Below are positions 26,201 through 33,945 of a DNA stretch of 64,000 nt, piece by piece. Positions within the stretch are counted from its first letter, which is position 1, and each line of letters starts with the position of its first letter. The translations under genes and the position numbers were made by a program. The notes under the pieces are model-generated. The model was not told the origin of the DNA and did no database searches. It worked only from the letters and a program-made list of their open reading frames with translations. The DNA is from Clostridiaceae bacterium (GTDB lineage Bacteria > Bacillota > Clostridia > Clostridiales > Clostridiaceae). The DNA lies in assembly GCA_902363375.1 (NCBI GenBank), contig CABIZX010000004.1, positions 237,390-301,389 of the forward strand, read 5' to 3'.

Positions 26201-27927
26201 CTACTTTCTACTTTAGGTTTACTGCCCCATACTATACCACTACTTTGATTAGCTGACCAAGGAGTTGTAACAGTATATGCGTTAATTTGACCATCAGCTC
26301 CACTATAGTTGTCTTGCTTAGCTAATGATAATTGTGCATTTACTACCATATCCCCAGAATTTAGGGTTGGCAGCTTGTTAAATTTAACATAAGTCTCTGT
26401 TGTTCCTATACCTGCTACATTTCCAACTCTTAAGAATAGATTATTCCACTTATTCTCAGTATCTGTGGATGCTACAAATGTATCTTCTATATTATTAGTA
26501 TTAGTTTCCGTTCTTACTATTGGATCTACTGTGATTGGAAATTCCCTTTCAGCATCATTAACCCATTCATTATTTGGGATTATTTCTAATATATATCCAC
26601 CATCTTCTGCCTTTTCAAACACAAGTTCAATCTCTTCAGATACTTCTCCTTTTGCATCATACATAAATGGCTTATCTAAACGAAATATTTCTTCTCCTGT
26701 ATCTATATCATCAAATATAATTATATTATCTTCAACTCTTGGCTTTAAGTTTTCTATATCCATATTAAATAGAATCGAAGGATTATCTATTTTATTATTT
26801 AATATTATATTTTCTTTTAAAGTTTTTCCTATTAATTTATACTCTAAATCTATATTTTCATATATGGATTTAAATTCTACCTGTGATTTAATATTGGGTA
26901 AAAACTTCTTATCAATTTTCTTTTTTATTTTATCTTTTAAATTCTTTTTATAGTCAGCTGACATTTTAGTTTTTTTATTATTTTCTAGTTCTTTTCCTAC
27001 TAATTCATCAATGACTTTATTTATATCTGTATTTTCTACTCTTGCCCTACTCGATTTACTTATATTAGATATTTTTTTAATTCTTTCTGATATTTCATTT
27101 TTTTGTATTTCATCTTTTTTTTCTTTCTCAGTAGGTGCTTTTTCATCTCCATCAGTAGTTTTATCATTATTTGCATTATCTTCTTTATTCGTATCTAAAT
27201 TAGTATCTTTCTTATCTACTTTTGTTTCAGCTTCACCATTTTTAGTATTTTCTTTTTCAGTATTGTCATCTTCTTTACTCTCTCCTGTTGTTGGTTGTTC
27301 CGTTTCCCCACTAGGCTTTTCCACTTCACCACTCTCTGGATTTTCAACATCAGTATCTTCTTTATCATCAGTATTTGGCTTTTCTACTTCATCCTTTGGA
27401 TTATTTTCATTACTAGATTCATCTTCTTTTTTATTCTCCTTATCACTAATCTCTGAATCTTTATTATTATCTACTTTATCTTCAATCGTCGAATTTTCCT
27501 CTAGCTTTAATCCCTTACCAACTCCAATATTCCACCATATTCTGTACTTATCCTTTATCACTGAAATAAGTTCTTTATCACTTGCATTTTTTCCTATCTT
27601 TACGACAAAGTCATTTTCTTTACTCTCATAATGATTTCCCTTATCTTCTAAGGAATTGTCTATGTCTGCCCATTTTCCATCTTTTAAATAGTGAATAGGG
27701 TCTTCATATAATACAGCCTCATAAGTTCCATCATTCTTAAGAAAGTATTTTGTGTTTTCATTCCTTTTTTCTTCAAGTTCCCTAATAATCTCCGTATCCC
27801 CTTGTGTTTCAGGTGTTACACTTTCTGTAGCCTCTTCAGCACTTGCCTTAATTATATTTATTGGCATCATTGTAGTTAATAATGTTATTATTAATAATTT
27901 AGCTACACCCTTGTAAATTTTCGTCAC
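20245..27927 (-). CDS. Secreted YD-repeat (Rhs/WapA-like) polymorphic toxin protein
   Basis: A 2560-residue secreted protein. The GTG start has GGAGGGG eight bases upstream. Residues 1-30 form a signal peptide; 141-285 is a low-complexity Glu/Lys/Asn/Asp linker. A WapA-like domain near 470-650 has 'ETYVKFNKLP' and 'WYSWDITKAVKGWY'. YD repeats begin near 680. They are interrupted by two carbohydrate-binding-like modules (about 980-1270) and two LamG-like domains (about 1490-1590 and 1690-1790). The Rhs core near 2320-2355 has 'YRYRGYR', 'YYYLQSRYYNPEWGRFLNAD' and 'NPNGFRPVY' equivalents. The last ~170 residues are a variable Gly-rich tip of unknown activity ('GGIGVGIGGSLTAGGYADN'). It likely acts in contact-dependent competition. 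Confidence 0.9.
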   Translation of the reverse strand: MTKIYKGVAKLLIITLLTTMMPINIIKASAEEATESVTPETQGDTEIIRELEEKRNENTKYFLKNDGTYEAVLYEDPIHYLKDGKWADIDNSLEDKGNHYESKENDFVVKIGKNASDKELISVIKDKYRIWWNIGVGKGLKLEENSTIEDKVDNNKDSEISDKENKKEDESSNENNPKDEVEKPNTDDKEDTDVENPESGEVEKPSGETEQPTTGESKEDDNTEKENTKNGEAETKVDKKDTNLDTNKEDNANNDKTTDGDEKAPTEKEKKDEIQKNEISERIKKISNISKSSRARVENTDINKVIDELVGKELENNKKTKMSADYKKNLKDKIKKKIDKKFLPNIKSQVEFKSIYENIDLEYKLIGKTLKENIILNNKIDNPSILFNMDIENLKPRVEDNIIIFDDIDTGEEIFRLDKPFMYDAKGEVSEEIELVFEKAEDGGYILEIIPNNEWVNDAEREFPITVDPIVRTETNTNNIEDTFVASTDTENKWNNLFLRVGNVAGIGTTETYVKFNKLPTLNSGDMVVNAQLSLAKQDNYSGADGQINAYTVTTPWSANQSSGIVWGSKPKVESRILDIQTVKNGWYSWDITKAVKGWYTEGNNYGIALKRDNPSSGNTAFLSSDSHSAYSSGWPLVLVQYVNNTGLEGYWTYHSQDMGRSGVGYINDYNGNVVFTHSDYEASDSRLALKIEHVYNSNDKSIDIGYGKGWKLNVHQRITEEVINGTTYYKYFDSDGTNHYFYYDSASKTYKCESLEGIKFTKNSDGSYEITDKDRNKLYFVSSGYLKTITDTNGNANTILYDGAKISGIKDSLGRTTTLQYTSGGTLIGITDSAGRTTSYAYNGIQLDRITYPDGKASYYAYESNNNLSSVKSLDGAKLLYTYYSGATSRVKTAAYVDPAGTQGQSLTFKYTYNETEIKDAKGRSNTYQFNNWGNTISIKDSDGSAQYYKYNSNEKTRNRLELESKVQKTSNNYLVNHNCEIKDKEWSLNSWTGSSGTGEFTSTKANIGSSSLKVNKTNKTSRTFYSQGITLEKGKTYTFSGYVSTDGVSNTNKKGATLFVNYTDNTGNYITKDSKYISGTTGWNRESITFTLPADATSNLVYIRCGMIEESGTAYFDNLQVEDGEVVNRYNLVENPNFVVNGAPNASFWTTSNWESTNGLYTTTDSTYPSNLDKIKSVYKMPGNTTKDKSVYQTINISGKKGDVFVVGGWAKAESLPLIGNGRYFALDVGIEKTDGSYEWTVIPFNGDSSTWQYISGEVIAKNDYKSVRVYGIYYKNANIAYFDGFQLYKEEFGASYQYDDKGNITSTEDLIKQQTNYKYDGDDKLTSVTDPKGNTTKYSYDSNRNLIQTTTAENIVSSFVYDEYGNEIVSKVSGSGLFMESSNISSDTAGYTKRNIDASGNEVLNVYSESKDNLDVTINSQGVSSYYGYDETDKLINTSAYNPYGEKKTGETFLVNGNSSGDSGSKSLGLGATPVKDSNGHYTFKVQDGGGIPYNLGLSKNKGTIALKFKPQSNGSLRYLLCSSSPSGGSLAVYVNTSNKLCLAFKDSSGIWKESIVLNKAISANTWYSMIAQWENTSSGLKATLAIDDEVKNTTVSSVKDFTGGKVIVGADFNNKNALNGEVEELYYSTKLDNITELKAYYNRLKSGNYGYYKNWDEYIPLRGNSSSISGLRALQDKTKYDVSNELTMQAIANRYANYSSGIRENSGTINLWLKPSASTNTRYIFSGTTRENIGVIEAYLASDNKVKLSVKNSSGNIVDVITSSTAITTGQWNMITISWNKSGTTITANMYINGNKEKSTSGTYKDFSGANICLGQKATGNPMEGNLDELIISSKCYDDNTIKTMYSKGRGKAVDKVGQNNYTYNNDRLSNVSSNSTSYNFVYDGNGNQKSVSVGNNTLITNNYDNVLGVLKNATYGNGNTVAYAYDNLNRVTSKTLDGKTASKYTYDNVGNLAISQDLKSGITNKYTYDLADRLIKTEDSNGNWFKYDYDKTNKVSKKENYIKGKLYSSSFEFDKDGKPVNGSVPSGKTYFYIYDSIGRTTSRTLNLDVAYTYDTRYKYKAGYAGSTTSMVSSITNGDSEIKYTYDDLERIETIDNGTVIKYYYDSLGQVVREDNGEINKTIVYTYDQSGNILKVTEYVLTSNTTLGAATKTIDYSYGDSNWKDKLTSYNGKAITYDAIGNPLSYDGYTFKWEGGRTLSSIAGNDKNISYKYNSDGIRTEKTVNGVNYKYTLEGSNVVYEEITNGSNVEKILYNYGDKGLVGFMLNDTEQYFYVRNAQSDIIGIINSIGKQVVSYTYDTWGKLISITGDKALGEKNPYRYRGYRCDNETGYYYLQSRYYNPEWGRFLNADAIGGDVGALLSHNIFAYCNNNPVISKDPNGFRPVYTQGEETDAMRKASYDAMKKYAQAQSQKVSPVTVTKTSNGYTRYVADAEIANVTGIYGKSGVFGSCEISTPDFPVQAYMGGATGIGAVWNGEGKWNIYEIGLHLTPVKAGVRLKGGIGIFHCELQGGIGVGIGGSLTAGGYADNSGFGVAYGGAVGMIFGAEVSGKIWIEW

Positions 27928-28096
27928 AATTATCCCCTCCTATTTTCGTTACTTTTATCTATTCTATATGCTTTTATGTTATCCTTCATATACCTCCACT
28001 TTTATAAATACAAATATCGATCTTTTGGATGATTTTACCAATATTTTATATTTTATTATGGTCTACTCTAAAACTTTCATAAATACACTATCATAT

Positions 28097-28136
28097 AAAA
28101 AAACTGATATATCTTGCCATTTTCGTGATATACCAG
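28097..28136 (-). terminator. Terminator of the GGDEF-EAL gene
   Basis: CTGATATATC and GATATACCAG form a 10-bp stem (one G-T pair), followed on the minus strand by TTTTTTT. Confidence 0.8.
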
Positions 28137-28150
28137 CTTAAACTTTGTTC

Positions 28151-31048
28151 TTATATATATTCATCATTTAAATCTAATAGCTTTTTAAATTCTTCTTTTG
28201 GTACAGGCTTTGCAAATAGATAACCCTGGGCCATCTCACATCCTATACTCCTTAAGAAATCAGCTTGTTCCCTTGTTTCTACGCCTTCACAAACTACTTC
28301 CATCTGAATATCCTTTGCCATATTTACTATACTTTTCACTATATCTCTACTGCGCTCTGAATTACTTGTTTCATCTAAGAATGCCTTGTCTATTTTTAAA
28401 GTATTGGCAGGAAACTGTTTCAAAAGATTTAATGACGAGAATCCTGAGCCAAAATCATCAATAGATATTTTAAATCCTATACATTTTAAACCTATCATCT
28501 TTTCTATAAGTCTTTCTGGGTTTTTAGTAAAAGCACTCTCTGTTAATTCAAATTCCAATAATTTAGGTTCTATATTATATTCTTTAACCAACTCTTCAAT
28601 ATCCTTAATTGTATTAGGATTATTAACATGAATTCTAGATACATTTAAGGATATAGGAACAATATTTTTTCCACTATCTAATCTTTCTCTCATAAATTCT
28701 AATACACTTTTATATACATACATATCTAAACTTACAATGAATCCATTTTTCTCAAATAAGGATATAAACTTTAAAGGAGAAATTAACCCTTTTTCAGGAT
28801 CTTGCCATCTTACCAAAGCTTCTGCACCAACAATTTTTTCTGTTTCTAAGTCATACTTAGGTTGATAGTAAACTTTAAACTCTTTATGCATAAGTGCCTT
28901 ATACATTTTGTTTTCTATCTCTATTTCTTCTTTTATTTTATTGGCAAAACACTCATCATAAAAAGCAACTTTACTTTTATGAGAGCCTTTTATTGATTTA
29001 CGTGCCAAATTTGCCTTGTTAATAATATCTTCTACATTTACTTCTTTAGGCTTTATTAAGCATATACCACCTACAACTATAACCCTATAGTTCTTTGCAA
29101 TATTTTCTTCTATTTCAGTAATTACCTTCTCAAATTTTAATAATCTCTGATTAAATTCGTTTCTATCTGCAAACTCTATAAGCGCTAAAAAATTATCTGC
29201 AGATATCCTTGCAAATATCTCATTATCTCCCATTGAATTATATAACCCATGAGATATGGCACAAATAATTTTATCCCCTTCTTCATACCCTAAATTATCG
29301 TTTAAAAACTTAAATTTGTCTATATCGATGTAAATCAGAGCATAAGTTTTTTCTTTATTAGTTTCAAGAACTTTCTTTGCTCTTTCTTTAAATTTATTTT
29401 CGTTCCATAATCCGGTAAGTGGATCTGTAAATGCCATCTTTTCATAATATTTAATTCTTTTCTGCCTTAAATAGAAGAATATAAAAAGTGATATTATAGC
29501 TAGTGAAACTGTAGTTATAATAATCTCTGATTTATATCTATTTACTACTGTATATAATGTTATAGGACTAGGTTCCTCTACTAAGTTTTTCATCATTATA
29601 TCTACTCTACTTTTTTCATCTATAACGTCTATAGCTTTATTTAATATAGATATTACAATTGGATCTATATTAGGATTCACACCAATAGATAAACCATATC
29701 TTAGATTTCCAATATCTATTACTCTTAACTTATTTTCTTGTATATTATTAATAGTAATGCTAGCTGTATAACTATCTAGTGCTGCTATATCTACTTTTTT
29801 AGATTTTACTGCATTTATACATTCCATATAGTTATTGTAGTATTTAATATTATAATTCTTAAATTTCTCTTCAAAGATCTCTTTATTGATTCCCATATCT
29901 ATAGGTAATGCCATTGTTACATCTTCTGTTACTATGCTACCCTCATCTCTTCCAACCATAATTAGGGGTAATAATATATATGGATTAGTTAATATAACAT
30001 CGCTAGAAAATATATTATTCTCAGTATTAGCTTTACTAGCTATTAAATCTACTTCCCCATTTGCCATTAATTTCTTTGCTTCCACATTATTTTTTACTTT
30101 TATGTATTCAAATTTTATACCTAATTTCTCTGATATATACTCCAGCATATCTTTTATTATCCCTGAAAACTCACCTTGACTATCGCTATATTCTATAGGA
30201 CTTAAATAGTCTTCATATGCTACCTTTAAAACTGATTTTTTCTTTATAAATTCAATCTCATCTGGAGTAAATAATGGTTGTCTTTGAAAAATACTATCTC
30301 CATAATATTTTTCTTGTAATTTAATATCAAAGTAAGTATCATTTAGCTTTATTTTTTTTAATGCATTATTAAGTTTATTGATAAGCTTTTCATTTTCTTT
30401 ATTAGTTATATAATAAAATGGGTGAAAATCACATTTAGCAACTAACCTACCAGTATTTTGATTTGATATATTTCCTAAAACTATTGCATCTACACTTCCT
30501 GATTCCATGGCATCTACCATTTCCTCCGCAAAATCGAAATATGAAGCATCATATTTAAAGTTATTTTCCCTTGCATACTCTTCAAATACAATATTTTGAA
30601 AGCTATCTTTCAAAAGTCCTATCTTTAGTCCATTAAATGCTTCAAAATCCTCATAATATACATTAGTATTTTTGCTTGAAACATACATAGCAGTATATTC
30701 TACTCCATTTGAATACCGGGCATAATTATATAGATCACCCCTGTCCTCTGTATACTGTGCTGTACAAAGTAAATCTATCTCTCCTTTTGATAGTCTCTCT
30801 AAGGATTCTGACCATGTACCGTAAACATACTCATATTCCCAATTAGTATATTTAGATATTTCTTCAAGATACTCCACTCCATATCCTGTAAAATTTCCTT
30901 CTTCATCCTTATCTATAAAAGAAGAATAATCAAAATATCCTACCTTTATCGTCTTTTTCTGAGTATCAGAAAACACAGTCATTGGTACGGCTATATTTAC
31001 TACTATTAAAAATATTAAGGTAAAACACAACACTTTAAGTCTTCTCAT
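28151..31048 (-). CDS. Periplasmic-binding sensor GGDEF-EAL protein, probable c-di-GMP phosphodiesterase
   Basis: With the start at ATG 31048 (GAGGG five bases upstream; signal peptide 'VLCFTLIFLIVVNIAVPMTV'), the 965-residue protein has two tandem solute-binding (SBP_bac_3) domains (about 33-249 and 271-487), a membrane helix (508-527), a GGDEF domain and an EAL domain. The GGDEF signature is replaced by 'ISADNF' (about 615-620), so cyclase activity is probably lost. The EAL domain keeps 'AEALVRW', 'DDFGSGFSSL' and 'CEGVE', so it should cleave cyclic di-GMP. External amino-acid-like ligands may control it. It stands alone, with its own terminator. Confidence 0.92.
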   Translation of the reverse strand: MRRLKVLCFTLIFLIVVNIAVPMTVFSDTQKKTIKVGYFDYSSFIDKDEEGNFTGYGVEYLEEISKYTNWEYEYVYGTWSESLERLSKGEIDLLCTAQYTEDRGDLYNYARYSNGVEYTAMYVSSKNTNVYYEDFEAFNGLKIGLLKDSFQNIVFEEYARENNFKYDASYFDFAEEMVDAMESGSVDAIVLGNISNQNTGRLVAKCDFHPFYYITNKENEKLINKLNNALKKIKLNDTYFDIKLQEKYYGDSIFQRQPLFTPDEIEFIKKKSVLKVAYEDYLSPIEYSDSQGEFSGIIKDMLEYISEKLGIKFEYIKVKNNVEAKKLMANGEVDLIASKANTENNIFSSDVILTNPYILLPLIMVGRDEGSIVTEDVTMALPIDMGINKEIFEEKFKNYNIKYYNNYMECINAVKSKKVDIAALDSYTASITINNIQENKLRVIDIGNLRYGLSIGVNPNIDPIVISILNKAIDVIDEKSRVDIMMKNLVEEPSPITLYTVVNRYKSEIIITTVSLAIISLFIFFYLRQKRIKYYEKMAFTDPLTGLWNENKFKERAKKVLETNKEKTYALIYIDIDKFKFLNDNLGYEEGDKIICAISHGLYNSMGDNEIFARISADNFLALIEFADRNEFNQRLLKFEKVITEIEENIAKNYRVIVVGGICLIKPKEVNVEDIINKANLARKSIKGSHKSKVAFYDECFANKIKEEIEIENKMYKALMHKEFKVYYQPKYDLETEKIVGAEALVRWQDPEKGLISPLKFISLFEKNGFIVSLDMYVYKSVLEFMRERLDSGKNIVPISLNVSRIHVNNPNTIKDIEELVKEYNIEPKLLEFELTESAFTKNPERLIEKMIGLKCIGFKISIDDFGSGFSSLNLLKQFPANTLKIDKAFLDETSNSERSRDIVKSIVNMAKDIQMEVVCEGVETREQADFLRSIGCEMAQGYLFAKPVPKEEFKKLLDLNDEYI

Positions 31049-31215
31049 TATACCCTCTTTTCCAATTTGTTGAATTATATATTTATATATCTTCATGTTA
31101 TTATAATTATCGTATTTTACAGATATATATTAAAGTAATATTTATTATTTATTATAAAAAATCATTTTTATTTTCACTAATTCTCTTTTAATTAAATAAG
31201 ATATGATTTTATATT

Positions 31216-31258
31216 AAAAAAAACCCTAGATTTACAACTTAATATCTAGAGTTTTTTT
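31216..31258. terminator. Bidirectional terminator after ywbE
   Basis: CTAGAT and ATCTAG pair, with flanking A/T runs extending the stem and T8 on the minus strand. It lies between the ywbE end and the 5' region of the GGDEF-EAL gene. Confidence 0.65.
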
Positions 31259-31287
31259 CATCTATTTTAAGCCCCAAAAATAAATGG

Positions 31288-31317
31288 GCTTTGAATACTA
31301 AGCTCAGTATTCAAAGC
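31288..31317 (-). repeat. Perfect 12-bp hairpin after ywbE
   Basis: GCTTTGAATACT and AGTATTCAAAGC flank a six-base loop, 13 bases past the ywbE stop. A second short GC hairpin (GCCC...GGGC) follows. There is no direct T-run, so it may stabilise the 3' end or act with the next hairpin as terminator. Confidence 0.55.
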
Positions 31318-31329
31318 TACATTTATAAA

Positions 31330-31521
31330 TTATAATATTTCTTGCACTCTTCCAACGACTCCGCCCTCAAGCATTACCTTTATTCCTCTTGGATGCACGG
31401 CAGAATTAGTTAGCAATCTCATGACTATTCCAGAAGTTAATTTTCCTGTTCGTTGATCTTCCTTCTTAACAATTAAAACCTTTGAACCTACTTTTATATC
31501 TGCTCTTATAGTTCCATCCAT
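31330..31521 (-). CDS. ywbE: YwbE family protein (DUF2196)
   Basis: A 63-residue protein fully matching the YwbE pattern: 'VGSKVLIVKKEDQRTGKLT', 'GIVMRLLTNSAVHPRGIKV' and 'GGVVGRVQEI'. The fold is a small beta barrel; the biological role is unknown. It starts 11 bases after topB on the same strand, so both are likely cotranscribed. Confidence 0.92.
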   Translation of the reverse strand: MDGTIRADIKVGSKVLIVKKEDQRTGKLTSGIVMRLLTNSAVHPRGIKVMLEGGVVGRVQEIL

Positions 31522-31532
31522 AGTTAATCTCC

Positions 31533-33722
31533 TTACTTCTTAAATAAGTCCCCAAGAGCTGCAAAAGGATTATCCTTCGCTGCTTCTGCTTCCTTCTCTA
31601 GCTTCTTCATATAGTTCTTAACATCTCTTTTATCTACTTTTCCACCTTTTTCAAAGCGCTTCTTGAATTGAGATGCCTTTTCTCTAAAGTTACAATTTTC
31701 TCCTGGACAAACATATATCTCACCTTCACCATGGCCTTTTACAACTAACTTTTTCTTACATTCTGGACAACGTGCATTAGTATTTCTACTTATACTTTCT
31801 CTATGTCCACACTCTCTATCTTGGCACACATTCATTATTCCATTTTTAGTTTTTACTTCTAACATGTATTTCCCACACTCAGGACATTTTGATCCTGTAA
31901 CATTCTCATGTACAAACTTACTATCTTTTCCTTTAACATCTTCAACTAATGCTCTTGAATATCTTCTCATCTCTACAATGAAGTCCATGGCATCTTCTTT
32001 GCCTTTACTGATATTTTCTAGTTGACTTTCCCATTTAGCTGTTAAAAGTGGTGATTTAAGATCACTTGGAACTAATTCTATTAGTTGCTTTCCCTTAGAG
32101 GTTGGAAGTATTTCCTTACCTCTCTTTTCTATAGAGAAGGAGTTAAACAATTTATCTATAATGTCTGCTCTTGTAGCTACAGTACCCAATCCACCAGTAG
32201 CATTTAAAGTCTTAGCTGCATCCTTACCTACATTTATATATTTATGAGGATTTTCCATAGCTGAAAGTAATGTTCCCTCATTAAATCTTGCAGGTGGTTT
32301 AGTTTTGCCCTTATTTATATCTACAGCATTTATTTTTAACTTATCACCAATATTTAGCTTAGGAAGCACTTGATCTTTAAGTCCATCTTCTTCACTTGAA
32401 TCTTCCATATCTTCTCTGTCATATAGAGATTTCCAGCCTTTAGATTTTATAACTTTACCCTTGGCTATGAATTTTTCTCCAGCTATTTCTGTCACTATAT
32501 TAGTTTGTAAATATTCAAAAGGTGGCATCATAACACTTAAAAACCTCTTAACTACTAAATCATAAATGTTTCTTTCCTCAGAGCTTAAATTAGACATATT
32601 AGGGCTTTGCTCTGTAGGAATAATAGCATGGTGGTCTGAAACCTTACTATTGTCTACAAAACTCTTACTTGGAGTAATCTTTCCCTTTAGGATATTTGTA
32701 GCTGCTACTCTATATGCTCCTATAGATATAGCCTTCAATCTCTCTGGTAAAGTAGCTACTATGTCTGTAGTTATATATCTTGAATCTGTTCTAGGATAAG
32801 TTAATATCTTATGATTCTCATAAAGCCTTTGCATTATAGAAAGAGTCTGCTTTGCAGAATAACCCCAAATTTTGTTTGCATCCCTTTGAAGCTCTGTTAA
32901 ATCATAAAGAGCAGGTGATGGCTTTTTCTTTAAACTTTCTTTTACATCAATAATACTTGCTTCATTACCTCTTACCTTCACTAAAACTTTATTAGCTATT
33001 TCTTCGTTAAAGGTGCTCTGATAATTATTTTTATCTACCCATTGAAGAGAAAATTCCTTAGCTTTTGCAGTAATTGTATAGTAGTCCTTTGGAACAAAGT
33101 TTTTAATTTCATCCTCTCTTTGAACTATCATTGCTAGAGTTGGTGATTGAACTCTTCCTGCTGAAAGCTGAGCATTATATTTACAAGTAAGGGCACGAGT
33201 TACATTAAGTCCCACAAGCCAATCTGCCTCTGCCCTACACACCGCCGCCTTATATAAGTTGTTATAATCCTTACCTGGCTTTAAGCTTTTAAATCCATCT
33301 AAAATTGCTTTATCCGTTTGTGAAGAAATCCATAACCTCTTTAATGGCTTTTTAACTCCAGCTTTTTCAATTATCCAACGTGCTACTAGTTCCCCTTCTC
33401 TTCCTGCATCTGTGGCAATAACAATTTCATCTATATCATTTCGTAACATTTGCTTTTTCACTTCATAAAATTGCTTTTGAGTCTTTTTTAAAACTGTAAG
33501 TTTCATATGCTTTGGAATCATAGGAAGTGTTTCCATACTCCACTTTTTATATTTTTCATCATAATCTTCTGGATCTTGAAGTCCAACTAAATGACCTAAT
33601 GCCCAAGTTACAACATACTTGTTTCCTTCTATATATGAATGTTTATTTTGATTGCATTTTAAAACCTTTGCTAAATCTCTTCCTACTGATGGCTTTTCTG
33701 CCAATACTAATATTTTTCCCAT
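31533..33722 (-). CDS. topB: DNA topoisomerase III
   Basis: Type IA topoisomerase of 729 residues. The Toprim domain shows 'LAEKPSVGRDLAK' and 'IATDAGREGELVAR'. The catalytic Tyr is in 'ILTYPRTDSRYIT' (about residue 310). 'LSAGRVQSPTLAMI' and 'GTVATRADII' are family blocks. The C terminus carries zinc-ribbon motifs 'CPECGKYMLEV' with 'CQDRECG', and 'CPECKKKLVVKG' with 'CPGENC'. It resolves single-stranded and catenated DNA. Its gene is upstream of ywbE in one unit. Confidence 0.95.
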   Translation of the reverse strand: MGKILVLAEKPSVGRDLAKVLKCNQNKHSYIEGNKYVVTWALGHLVGLQDPEDYDEKYKKWSMETLPMIPKHMKLTVLKKTQKQFYEVKKQMLRNDIDEIVIATDAGREGELVARWIIEKAGVKKPLKRLWISSQTDKAILDGFKSLKPGKDYNNLYKAAVCRAEADWLVGLNVTRALTCKYNAQLSAGRVQSPTLAMIVQREDEIKNFVPKDYYTITAKAKEFSLQWVDKNNYQSTFNEEIANKVLVKVRGNEASIIDVKESLKKKPSPALYDLTELQRDANKIWGYSAKQTLSIMQRLYENHKILTYPRTDSRYITTDIVATLPERLKAISIGAYRVAATNILKGKITPSKSFVDNSKVSDHHAIIPTEQSPNMSNLSSEERNIYDLVVKRFLSVMMPPFEYLQTNIVTEIAGEKFIAKGKVIKSKGWKSLYDREDMEDSSEEDGLKDQVLPKLNIGDKLKINAVDINKGKTKPPARFNEGTLLSAMENPHKYINVGKDAAKTLNATGGLGTVATRADIIDKLFNSFSIEKRGKEILPTSKGKQLIELVPSDLKSPLLTAKWESQLENISKGKEDAMDFIVEMRRYSRALVEDVKGKDSKFVHENVTGSKCPECGKYMLEVKTKNGIMNVCQDRECGHRESISRNTNARCPECKKKLVVKGHGEGEIYVCPGENCNFREKASQFKKRFEKGGKVDKRDVKNYMKKLEKEAEAAKDNPFAALGDLFKK

Positions 33723-33894
33723 TTCTTACTTCCTTCCTTATCCTTTAGTATCTATATAAAGTATTATTTACTTATTAACTAAATCTTATCTTTTGTATTA
33801 TACCATACTTTACCTTAGTATAAAGAAAAATGCCATGGATGGCTTTTTTCAATAGGTTTAATCAATACTATTTTTACACAAATTAAAAACTCAT

Positions 33895-33923
33895 AAAAAG
33901 GCTATCAACTAAAGTTGATAGCC
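33895..33923. terminator. Terminator of the aldehyde dehydrogenase gene
   Basis: GGCTATCAACT and AGTTGATAGCC form a perfect 11-bp stem with a two-base loop; the minus strand continues TTTTT. Confidence 0.85.
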
Positions 33924-33945
33924 TCATTTATATATTGATTAAATC

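Noticed and set aside
27011..27631. 206-residue plus-strand frame rich in Ser, Leu and Phe
   Set aside because: It is the complement of the low-complexity Glu/Lys/Asp linker of the Rhs gene, with no ribosome site and no family features.
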